From Diaporthe sp. PMI_573 (lineage: Eukaryota; Ascomycota; Sordariomycetes; Diaporthales; Diaporthaceae), in contig JAJTUP010000049.1 in the NCBI GenBank assembly GCA_021399435.1, positions 248,001 through 312,000 on the forward strand: 64,000 nucleotides of DNA, written 5' to 3'. Under the pieces are notes generated by a model, which was not told the origin of the DNA, made no database searches, and saw nothing but the letters and a program-made list of their open reading frames with translations. A program made the translations under genes and the position numbers. Below are positions 47,708-57,580 of the stretch, in pieces (the stretch's first letter is position 1; each line of letters opens with the position of its first letter).

Positions 47708-49291
47708 TCAGCCATGAGATTTGGCCTCTGTCCAGCTCACCTTGACCTCGTGCCGCACAGCAATCCTCTCCAGCGGGATATCATCGCTCCCCTCACTCGG
47801 CGCCTTGCCGTCGCTGCCCTGAACGCTCGTGCTCATGCTCTGGGGCCCGACCAGTATCCCCTCCCCGGAATCCGTGTCATCGAGAACCGCGAACGGGCGA
47901 GCACCAGGCTTGAATGGGGGCCGCTTCCCGCCACCAGGGGCTCCTCCGCCAATCGTTATGAGGTCGGCCGAGTTGAGGGCGCTCAGCCCGCTGGGCCGCC
48001 TGTTGGACGACTTGCCCGCGCCCGACGTGAGCACTCGTCCGAAGACGGCCTGCGCAACCGGCCGGAGGAGGGGCAGGCATGCGCACATGACGGCGCATTC
48101 ACCCTCGACTACGGTCAATATCCAGGGGACGGCGATCAAGACTGTCGAGGCGTTAGCTGAGGGTTTTACTTGCGACCGAGAATGGGCGTGGGCTGACTAA
48201 CCGGTTAGGTCTCCGTCTTTTCCACCGGCGCTCAGCTGGAACAGGAAGATCAAGCGGATCGCGCTGATGAACGAGACACTGGGATAAAGTCAGCAACAAC
48301 GGGGAGCGGCGTGCTAAGGACGACAGAACTCACAATATGCCCAGCAGGAAGATACCAGCCAGACCTATCTTCTGGGAAGACCCCATTCGCAGACGCGAGA
48401 TCTCATACGCAGGCAGCGCCATGATCGCACAGTCGGTGAAGATGTTGGGCACCGCGTTGCCAATGAAGAACTTGTTGTTGTCGATGCAATGGCCCGGTGT
48501 GTCGGGCAGCCAGATCTTCTGCATCGGCTGGCACTGGAAGAAAGCCACCAGCGCGACGGCGATGATCCACGCCAGCGTCAGCCCGCCTAGGACGCAGCAC
48601 CCCCTCTTTACGAACGAGGTCGGGAAGATGCGCCAGTACATGGCCAAGATCGAAAATTTGCACACCACGAGGAGTGTACCGTATATGCACTCGACGGCGA
48701 ATAGGGCCTGGTGGATGTCAGCATCCTGCTCAACAACAGGTCGTGGTATGATCTCGTGGGAAAGCTTACTGCCTGGCCCCGCCCGTAGCTTGCTGGATCT
48801 ACAATCTTGTTCACCGCATAATGTCTACCCACTCGACCGAGATGGACAGCTGGCCAAAGGAGTCAATCGATTGTATCCACGCTGAGGCTTCAGCCTTGGG
48901 AAGACAAGAGACGGAAGCTTACCGAAGATGGCTAAAGAATGCGTCAATACAGTGAGAATAAGTCATGGTCAAGATCAAAGAGGACTGCTTACCGCAGATG
49001 ACAGTGCCGATGAGAAGCGGCTACATAAAGTGTCAGCTCAACGATGCTCTCAATCTTTTATCACGACTCTCGTGATTCATCCCTCATCTTTCTGCGTACC
49101 ACACACACTATGATCAAATAGTCCTCGATCCCAAGCGCGACCCTCTTCATGTGCCTAGCCCACAGGCGCAACCCGACGCTCGCGAGCGCGAGCAGCCCCA
49201 CGGCTATGGAGACGCCGACGATGGCCGGACCTTGGTCATAGTCGATATACTCCTGCGAGAACTGTGACAGGTCCCCTGCATGGCTGCCCAT
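47708..49291 (-). CDS. Rhodopsin-like seven-helix integral membrane protein (PTH11-related)
   Basis: Seven exons (49291..49100, 49020..48993, 48931..48923, 48831..48770, 48725..48334, 48278..48202, 48141..47708) encode about 397 residues. All phases agree, including a 9-nt exon. Membrane helices include AIVGVSIAVGLLALASVGLRL, YLIIVCVPLLIGTVICAIFG (across three exons), FAVECIYGTLLVVCKFSIL, LGGLTLAWIIAVALVAFFQC, NIFTDCAIMALPAYEIS, KIGLAGIFLLGIFVSFISAI, and VPWILTVVEGECAVMCACLP. Conserved marks of the fungal rhodopsin-domain family are the KFSILAMYWRIFP stretch, FQCQP, and VEGECAVMCACLPLLRP. The cytoplasmic tail is Gly/Pro/Ser-rich. Such proteins are plasma-membrane receptors or sensors of unknown ligand. 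Confidence 0.83.
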
Positions 49292-50110
49292 CGGAAAGGA
49301 GGAAAAGCCCGGTGGTGCCTATCTCTTTTCTTTTTTTTTTTTTTTTTTGGTCGTTGGATGTCGTGAGTTTCGGGGCGGCGATGCGGAGGGTTTCGGCTAC
49401 TGTTTGACAAGAACTTCGGCAACTACGGCGGTGATGGTGGAAGAAGGAATATCCTTGAGATCAGCGGTTGTCATCGCTCGACTGGATTTCCCGCGAGTCG
49501 GCGGAGAAAGAGTCTAGAGGGAGGAAGGGGAAACCATTTGAAATTGCCAGCACGTGTGGATTGCAACATCCGGTTCTTCAGAGTCTTAAACTTTGGATCC
49601 AAACAAGGGGAGCCGGCCGGCCGGGCCAAGGGAGCACGCCGTGTAAGTGGTGCCGTTGTGGTTGTACACAAAGTGAGCCGATTCAATGCTCCTTTGGGGG
49701 GTGCCTCTGACTCGCTCACACATCCACCCAGGGGTGGACTTGTTATCCACCGTGAGGCTCGCGATCAATGAGTGTCATACGATTTGCACCACCCCACCGG
49801 CCGATCAGGAACACATGTGAAGGGTTGCTGCACCTGCCGGAACACAGATCTTCAGCTCCCGGGCCGCCTACTTATGCTTGTGCACGCGTCCGCCAATATC
49901 GCGTCTTTATTTTCCTATTCGTCTATTTCCCCAAGACACAAGCAGGGTTATACGAGAAATTTTGCGGCGTTGCATTTCCCCTTCCGAAAACTCTCCATAA
50001 CTCTTTTGGTTCAGCCTTGGCCTGCATATTTTCTTTCTCCTCTTTCCCTGCACTCCCACGCGCCACACTCCGAGACTCCCAGCAACTGCCGGGACCCCAA
50101 AAGAAGCAAA
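49292..50110. other. Divergent promoter region (rhodopsin-like gene / hydrolase)
   Basis: Between two divergent genes. A poly-T run of about 20 bases lies near 49329-49348. No further gene was seen. Confidence 0.5.
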
Positions 50111-51045
50111 ATGGCCACACCTTCCTCCCAGAAGCCCGCAATAATCATCGTCCACGGGGCCTGGTCCCTGCCGAGCCCGTCCTACTCGCCCCTGAAACAA
50201 CAGCTCGAGGGCCTGGGCTACGAGTGCTACCTGCCCCACCTCCGCACGTCCGGCGGCAGCGATGAGGTCCGCGGCCAGACGTGGGAGGCCGACGTCCAGG
50301 TGATCCTCGACACCGCACTGCCGCTGTTTGAGCGGGGCCGCGAGGTGGTCATCGTGGCGCACTCGTACGGAGGGGTTCCGGGCGGAGCGGCGACCAAGGG
50401 GAACGGGGTCGCGGAGCGGGCGCGCGAGGGCAAGGCCGGCGGGTTCAGGCAGATTATTTATGTTGCTGCGTTTGCTATCCCGGCCTCTGGGATGGATCTG
50501 CTTGCCGTGTTTGGGGGCCAGTGGCCGCCGTGGGCTGAGTTTGCGCCCGCCTATTCGAAGGTATGCAGCCGTGGAGTCACGCCTTTCATCTCTGCTCCGT
50601 TTTCATATTCCTGCCTATGTGCACGCTTGCCTCACTGCGGCACAGTCGTGTGCCGATGAACTAAAAAGAACTTGCTGGTATCGCGACCCCCGTGACTAAC
50701 AGACCGCCCGCGGGCTAGAACCACGCCATCAAGCTCAAGGAGGAGGCCAAGCAGGTGCTGTTCAGCGACGTGCAGGGCAGCCCGGATGAGCTGGCGAGGT
50801 ACTGGGACGGCGTCGTGACGCACTCGCAGGACGCCTTCGAGATCCCAGTCACCTTCAGCGCGGCAGACATCACCATCCCCAAGAGCTACCTCGTGTGCAC
50901 GCAGGACCAGTGCGTCCCCGGCCCGCTGCAGGAGCAGCTCGCGGAGTCGCTCGGCTTCAAGGCGGAGCGGATCGATGCTGGACATTTCCCTTTCCTCAGC
51001 CAGCCTCAAAAGTGCCTGGAGATACTCAAGACCATGATTCTCTAG
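50111..51045 (+). CDS. Alpha/beta hydrolase (esterase-like, AB_hydrolase_6 type)
   Basis: Two exons, 50111..50560 and 50719..51045 (GTATGC, branch GACTAAC, acceptor GGGCTAG, phase 0), encode about 258 residues. The start IIIVHGAWSLPSPSY gives the oxyanion-hole HGAW motif. The nucleophile elbow is VVIVAHSYGGVPG, with Ser near residue 85. The acidic residue is probably in CTQDQCVPG, and the His is in RIDAGHFPFLSQP. This set resembles plant methyl-esterase and bacterial EstC-like small hydrolases. There is no signal peptide, so a cytosolic location is likely. The substrate is unknown. Confidence 0.85.
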
Positions 51046-51495
51046 AACGGTCCCTTTACGTGCTCTCAGCGTCAAATCTAATCGGAGAACTGGGTTGCTG
51101 AACATCTGTGAATATTCATCGATGTTGGGATCTTGAGTGTGGAAGGTCCGTCGGAGGTGTGGTCCCCAGGAGGCATTCTATGCCGTTGAAACATATAGAG
51201 CTTTAATCTGGATATCCTAGTCCTTTTTTGGCATTCTCGAGGGGAATGCCTTCCGGGAAGTGCTGCCGGCTTGCGAAGGCTTAAAGCAAGCAGGGGTCGG
51301 TGTTGGACGAGATTGGCGACCATCTTTCGAACAATGATCAGCTGGCCTCTGAGCGGGCCGTCATCCCGGCCGGGCAAGCCTTGACGGCTATCATCCTGGC
51401 GCGGAAGATCTAAGCCAATCGATGGCGAGCTGGTATCTCTTTCGAGCCAGCAAAAACAATGCCTGTCCGCTTCTGAGTCGCACATGCAGACAGAC
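51046..51495. other. Convergent intergenic region (hydrolase / carrier)
   Basis: 3' flanks of two converging genes; nothing else was recognised. Confidence 0.5.
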
Positions 51496-52524
51496 TTAAG
51501 CCGGCATGGTCTCAGGCCTCTTCCTCCCTTGTCCAAGCTCCATCATGATCCACTCGTAGGTGGCCCACTGGACCGCGTTGACGATAAAGGCCCGCACGCT
51601 GCAGACAGCCAGACCCCTGAAGAAGACTCGCAGCCCGCCCTCCCTGTACGCATCCCTCGCGACCTCGACCGCCCCGAGCCTCTTCGGGGCCGGGCTCCGC
51701 AGCAGGGGGCTGCTCTCCCCCGTCACCACGGCGATGGTGCCGGTGCCGGGGGCGTTGAGGACTTGCGCCTGGACCCGGGTCTTGATCACGTCCAGCGGGA
51801 AGATGCTCGCCCACGTAACGATGCCCGCGAGCCCGCCGCAGAGGAGTGTCCTGGCAGTCTCGCTTCCGGCGAAATTGCCGCTCCCGCCGTCGTACGCCCT
51901 GGTCCACTGCTCCATCCAGCGCGTGGTCAGCTCGTAGCTCCAGAAGTAGAAGCCGTAGCCGACGCTGTCCCTGAGCGCGGTCACGGTGCCGCCGAAGTAT
52001 AAGCCCCGGATGCCGCCCTCGGTCCGCAGCACGCGCTTGGTGATGTCCCAGCTTGACGCGTGCGGGTCGGTGCTGAGCTGGGCGCGGCACTTTACCAGCT
52101 CCGTGGGCGTGGAGACTACCCACGTGGCGAGGCCTCCGATGGCGCCTGCGAGGAATGTGGTCCAGAGGTTTGAGCCGGTTGTGGAGCCTGTCGTGTGTGG
52201 TGATGAGGATGAGGGGATGTGTCCCGCAAGAGCTCGGTTCAGCAGCTCTTCTGAGCGGTTGTACGAGACGAAGAGGAGGGCGTTCAGGGCGCCGTAGCCG
52301 AGGATTGGTGCTGCTGTGCCTGTTGAGAACTTGCGGAGGAGACTGAGGGCCGAGGCAGACGACGACGGAGACGGCTGGGCGGGGAGACCAGACGGTGCTG
52401 CTGAGGGTGGATTTCCCGCAGCATTGCTCGAGGCCTGAAGGCGCACCTTGAGGATGTCGAGGGGATTGCCTATGACTATGCCGACAGCGCCGGATATGTA
52501 GCCGGCCCAGAAGTCGGCAGACAT
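51496..52524 (-). CDS. Mitochondrial carrier family protein (SLC25)
   Basis: A single exon encodes 342 residues. The threefold carrier signature is present: GNPLDILKVRLQ after helix 1, STPTELVKCRAQ after helix 3, and FPLDVIKTRVQ after helix 5. Partner motifs GLYFGG and GLRVFFRGL lie on the matrix helices. The protein should lie in the inner mitochondrial membrane. A Ser/Pro-rich insert follows the first signature and a second Ser/Thr/Gly-rich insert precedes helix 3. The pattern resembles the carnitine/amino-acid branch (Ymc1/Ort1/Crc1 neighbourhood), but the substrate cannot be fixed by reading alone. Confidence 0.9.
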   Translation of the reverse strand: MSADFWAGYISGAVGIVIGNPLDILKVRLQASSNAAGNPPSAAPSGLPAQPSPSSSASALSLLRKFSTGTAAPILGYGALNALLFVSYNRSEELLNRALAGHIPSSSSPHTTGSTTGSNLWTTFLAGAIGGLATWVVSTPTELVKCRAQLSTDPHASSWDITKRVLRTEGGIRGLYFGGTVTALRDSVGYGFYFWSYELTTRWMEQWTRAYDGGSGNFAGSETARTLLCGGLAGIVTWASIFPLDVIKTRVQAQVLNAPGTGTIAVVTGESSPLLRSPAPKRLGAVEVARDAYREGGLRVFFRGLAVCSVRAFIVNAVQWATYEWIMMELGQGRKRPETMPA

Positions 52525-53408
52525 TGTTTATGCAGTGTTGGCGGTACTTGGCGTCCGAATTTCAATGATCCTGTCACTCAGACAAAATGGCGCAAAGAAG
52601 TCTGTTCTTGGGTGCTGCTTCGATGCAGGCACTCCCTTCAACGATGCTCACTCAGGCAAACGGCTCCAGGCACGAAATAAATACATTCGAAGAGAAACCA
52701 AGAACCAATCCGAGTCAAGCAAGGGAGGTGTCGACGGTTAATCAAGGACCTCCTTGAGGGCAATTTTGTGTGTTCAGACGGTCGAGGAGGAGGTTGGAGA
52801 CATGCCCATTGGGCAAATATCATAAAGTTGCGGCAAGCATTGATCTTTTGGAATTGACGACAGTGTCTATGCACGCTACGTTCGATTCAGGGAATGGATC
52901 TACACAGAAAGAGAAATCCGTCAAGTGTGTTGAAGGTCTACCAAGCGTATTCGGTTAGACTCGCAGTGAGGGAGACTACCTCGGCCAAAATGCTGGGCGG
53001 ATGTTTACGTGATGCGGCAAGAGCGGGCGAGCGGCCCAGCAGGGGAAGGAACCAGGACGGTTGGAATCCATCTCGGCTGCCAATTCATGTAGTCGTGAAT
53101 GCATGCTATTGTCCTTTCCAAATGTCAAATTCACCGATCATTGCAATCTCGAGATACTATCGTCGAAGGAAGTCAGCGTCTCATCCAAGCGAGAAGCGAG
53201 AAGCGAGAAGCGTCAATGCACGTGTTGTTGCACGTGATCCGGCGAGGCAGACGCGTCGCCTCCCCTCGAGCTTGGCAGTCGCGCTCCCTCTCAAGTCAAG
53301 TAAACAACCATCACCACGCCTCTTCCGAGCACATCCGAGGCCATTGAAGTGGCAAATTTCCGTCCAACGGGCCCCAGAGCTCGCATTTCAACGACGTTGA
53401 AGGCAAAA
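52525..53408. other. Divergent promoter region (carrier / RAD54)
   Basis: About 0.9 kb. It contains a short tandem AGAAGCG array near 53191-53213 and an ACGCGT box at 53251-53256. No other gene was seen. Confidence 0.5.
53251..53256. promoter_or_regulatory. MluI cell-cycle box upstream of RAD54
   Basis: ACGCGT lies about 155 bp before the RAD54 start. This is the core of the MBF-bound MCB element that drives G1/S expression of DNA synthesis and repair genes in yeasts. One perfect hexamer may occur by chance, so this is a candidate only. Confidence 0.35.
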
Positions 53409-55902
53409 ATGTAAGTTCTGCTCCAGCATCATCACCATCATCATCACAATCGCATCATTCTGCTCCCTCTCCGATCAAGCACTCATGTCTTGCAGGACCG
53501 AGGTCGCGTCGACCCCGAGGGCCAACAAGGAGAATGTCGCGCCTAGGAGTCGCTTCCCCACGCCCCAGACCATAGGCAGACTCCACAAGCCGTTCAAATG
53601 CCCTGGGTCCGCCACCCGAACGGTTGCAACAGACCGACCTGCGAGGAAGAAGAGGAAGATCGACTACAAGGGGGCAGATGGAGACGCAGATGCCGACAAG
53701 CCATACACCAACGAGGACCGCCTCGCCCTTGCGAATCGAGACGCGAACCGATTTCCCGTGTATCAGGTCAAAGACAAGGACAAGGTCTTCCGCAAGGCCT
53801 TCGCTATTCCCCTTATCGACAAGAACAGCGCTGCCTACAATCCCAACCGGCCGCCGCCCACGCTGGGTCTGAGGACCGGCGCTGTGTTCGTTGCCAAGCC
53901 CCTGCACGACCCGAGTGGCGAATTCTCAATTGTCCTCTACGATCCTACCATCGACGACAAGCCCAAGGAGGTCGAGAAACCGAAGGAGGATGAGAAGCCA
54001 CCTGCGACCCAGGTCATGGACGCACCACTTGTGCACAAGAGTCTGGCCGAAATTCTTGGTATCAAGAAGAAGGTCGACACAGACCACCCGCGTGTACCAG
54101 TCGTCATCGACCCGAAGCTCGCCAAGGTCCTCCGTCCACATCAGATCGAAGGTGTCAAGTTCATGTACCGCTGCACCACGGGCATGATCGACGAGAAGGC
54201 CAATGGCTGTATCATGGCTGATGAAATGGGTCTCGGCAAGACGCTGCAATGCATCACCCTGCTGTGGACGCTGCTCAAGCAGTCCCCAGATGCGGGCAAG
54301 ACCACCATACAAAAAGCGATTGTGGTCTGTCCCTCGAGTCTGGTCAAGAACTGGGCGAACGAGTTGGTCAAGTGGCTTGGTCCTGGCGCCATCACACCCT
54401 TTGCCATCGACGGGAAGGCCACCAAGGAGCAGCTTAACCAGCAGCTCAAACAGTGGGCCATCTCGAGCGGGCGAGCTGTGACGCGTCCGGTCATTATTGT
54501 CTCTTACGAGACCCTGCGCCTGAACGTCGAGGAGCTCAAGCACTGCAAGATCGGGTTGTTGCTTGCCGATGAGGGCCATCGTCTAAAGAACGGCGAAAGC
54601 CAGACTTTCACGGCCCTGAACAGTCTCAATGTGCAACGCCGCATCATTCTGTCGGGAACACCGATCCAGAATGACCTGTCGGAATACTTTGCCCTGATCA
54701 GTTTCGCCAACCCTGGTCTCCTGGGCACGAGACTGGAATTCCGGAAGCGCTTTGAGATCCCCATTCTGCGAGGTCGTGATGCCGATGCATCGGACAAGGA
54801 CCGCCAGAGGGGCGATGAGTGCCTGTCGGAACTGCTCGGGGTCGTCAACAAGTTCATCATCCGCAGGTCCAACGACTTGCTCTCCAAGTATCTTCCTCTG
54901 AAGTACGAGCACGTTGTCTTCTGCAGCAATGCTCCCTTCCAAAACGATCTCTACAACTACTTCATCAAAAGTCCCGACATCCAAGCACTGCTCCGTGGCA
55001 AGGGAAGCCAGCCTCTCAAGGCCATCAACATCCTCAAGAAACTATGCAACCACCCAGACCTGCTCGACCTGTCCAATGACCTCCCCGGCTGCGAGGAGCA
55101 CTTCCCAGATGACTACGTTCCCAAGGAGGCACGAGGCCGTGACCGAGACGTCAAGCCGATGTACAGCGGCAAGATGGCAGTCCTGGATCGCATGCTGAAG
55201 AGGATCCGAGCTGATACGGACGACAAGATCGTGCTCATCTCCAACTACACATCTACACTGGATCTCTTTGAGCGCCTGTGCCGGAACGAGGCCTACCCTT
55301 GCTTGCGTCTAGATGGGTCGATGAACGTCAACAAACGGCAGAAGCTCGTGGACAAGTTCAACGACCCGGACGGGGGCCAATTCGTCTTCCTACTCTCCAG
55401 CAAGGCCGGCGGCTGTGGTATCAATCTGATCGGCGCCAACCGGCTCATCCTCTTCGACCCTGATTGGAACCCCGCCGCAGACCAGCAGGCGCTCGCGCGT
55501 GTGTGGCGTGACGGGCAGAAGAAGGACTGCTTCGTGTACCGGTTCATCGCGACGGGTACAATCGAGGAGAAGGTGTTCCAGCGGCAGTCTCACAAGCAGT
55601 CGCTGTCTTCGTGCGTGGTGGACGAGGCGGAGGACGTGGAGCGGCACTTCAGCCTGAACAGCCTGCGGGAGCTGTTCCAGTACCGGACGAACACGCTCAG
55701 CGACACGCACGAGACGTTCAAGTGCAAGCGGTGCAAGCCGGACGGGAAGCAGTTCATCAAGGCGCCGGCGATGCTGTACGGCGACACGAGCACGTGGAAT
55801 CATTTTGCGAACGAGGGGCTCAAGGGGATCCAGGACCTGCTGCTCCGGCAGGAGTGTGGGGAGGAAAACGTGTCGGCTGTGTTCCAGTACATATCGCACT
55901 GA
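53409..55902 (+). CDS. RAD54: DNA repair and recombination protein Rad54
   Basis: The preferred model has exons 53409..53410 and 53496..55902, about 802 residues, with the start codon split AT|G by an 85-nt GTAAGT..TTGCAG intron. The alternative is an unspliced start at ATG 53485 (MSCRTEVAS..), which changes only the first residues. The order is a basic N-terminus (PARKKRKIDYK), the Rad54 N-terminal region, then the SNF2 ATPase. The ATPase has motif I DEMGLGKTLQ, motif II DEGH in LLADEGHRLKNGESQT, motif III SGTPIQNDLSEYFAL, helicase-C motif V SSKAGGCGINLIGANRL, and motif VI QALARVWRDGQKKDC. DEGH rather than DEAH is typical of Rad54. A CxxC motif (CKRCKPDG) is near the C-terminus. It acts in the nucleus with Rad51 in homologous recombination. 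Confidence 0.95.
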
Positions 55903-57580
55903 GGGATCATCTGTGGCTTGTTTTTGTTTTGTTCCTCTGATATGATAGATGCGTGTAGAGTCTCAAAGGCAGCGGAGTTCTCGTAAAGGTGTTGGCGTCT
56001 GGAGGGATGAGTGGGCATGAGTTTCAACTGGCTTTGTGCTTTGCCTAGAATAGTACTGCATTGCTTGGTGTCTTTTTGGGAGATATGAACAATCACATTA
56101 TCAGCCTCGGTCTTATATGGCGGGCATGCTCGCATCGGTCAGTCGGTTGATCCTGCCGACCATGTATGATACCCGAGCTAGAGCGAGCTCCACTGTCAGG
56201 GGGATGCATCCTCCGTGTCTTGACGACGCGGGAGCCTGCAGCCACAACCATTTGATGCTTCACATGGCTTCATGGTGGCTGTCTGTCATACGGCCGTTTC
56301 ATGCGAGATCCTAGAATAGCGATGGGCTGATGCATCTCACTGCCTTGGCTCTGTGATCAGCTGGCAGCCGCGAGAGTCTACGGAATTGAGAATGATATGA
56401 GTGAGTGAGTGTGCATGGGTCGTCCCGTTGCTTTTGGATTGACATGTCTCACTGTCCAACAAAGAAAATGCGCCAGCCTCCACGTGGGGGGTGGTCCATC
56501 TGTTCATGGGCGGGATCTGACAGGGTCATCAAAATGTGGCTAGATGTGAGACAGCCTGGGGGAGTTCTGGAATCCCTCCCCCCCTTTGGAAACTGCTTGC
56601 GGATTGACCTGGCCAGACCAAACGGCCCAAGCAGATGCTAAGGGAAGAAAGAACCTAAGGCTGAAGACCAAGATTGGTTGGCGGGAAGGCACAGACCGTG
56701 TGTGCACGACGTACTTTCGCAAGTGGACATTTACCCCTCGTGCAGCTCCCAAGTTGTTGTAGTAGAAAGGTAGAAAGGGAGGACAGACGAGTGCAACAAC
56801 TCTCCTTTGCGACTCTTGTTTGTTTGCTTGCTGCCCGAGTTCCACCAGTTTTGCCCACAGAAGCAACTCGATGATTTCCCCCTTTTAACCCTCGCGTTCT
56901 GCCCGTCATTTGGGACGTGACGGACGCCCACCGACGCACCTCGCATGCTCGACTGCCGGGACTTGTTGGAGTAACCGCCCAGGCGGCTTGTGATCCTTCA
57001 ACCCGACCGGATGCCACCCACCCACACCAACAGCGAGCGCGCCAAATAACACCAATAACACTGCCAGTCACCCATACCTCGCTTGCTCCCAGTCGACTTT
57101 TCCTTCGATCAAAACTCAGAGAGACTCAGAGAGGCAGATATCATCCGTCGAGAGCAGCGACTTCGCCCCCTCTCACTCACCTCTGGATTTCCTGCGCTGT
57201 GACCGTCTGCCTGCCTTGTCCTTTGGAGGCCCTCAGCATTGACGCTGACCCATTGAGGCGCGGCAGTCATCCTCCCTCACCAGAATCGGTTAATACGAGA
57301 GCGAGACAACCCTCCTTTGCGGCGCAGTCCAAACCTCCGGTAACCTTTTGCGACAACGATAACGAGCGGGAGACAAACAAACTCAACCAACCTGCGATTG
57401 ATGCAGAGATACATACATACCTCTGTTTAATCTATCAAGATCCCCGCTTCGTCCCCCCCCCCCCCCAAGAAGAAAACTGGTGCCGGAGTCGATCACCCGC
57501 GCATAATCGTAATAATAAGGTTGCTGCCATAAGCGGGCAGAGAGAACCCCCGAGTCAGGACTCAGGGACAAACGCCCACG
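55903..57580. other. Intergenic region between RAD54 and SKT5
   Basis: About 1.7 kb. Poly-C runs lie near 56576-56584 and 57457-57468. The last 500 bp are a C/T- and A/C-rich leader before SKT5. No additional gene is supported. Confidence 0.5.
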
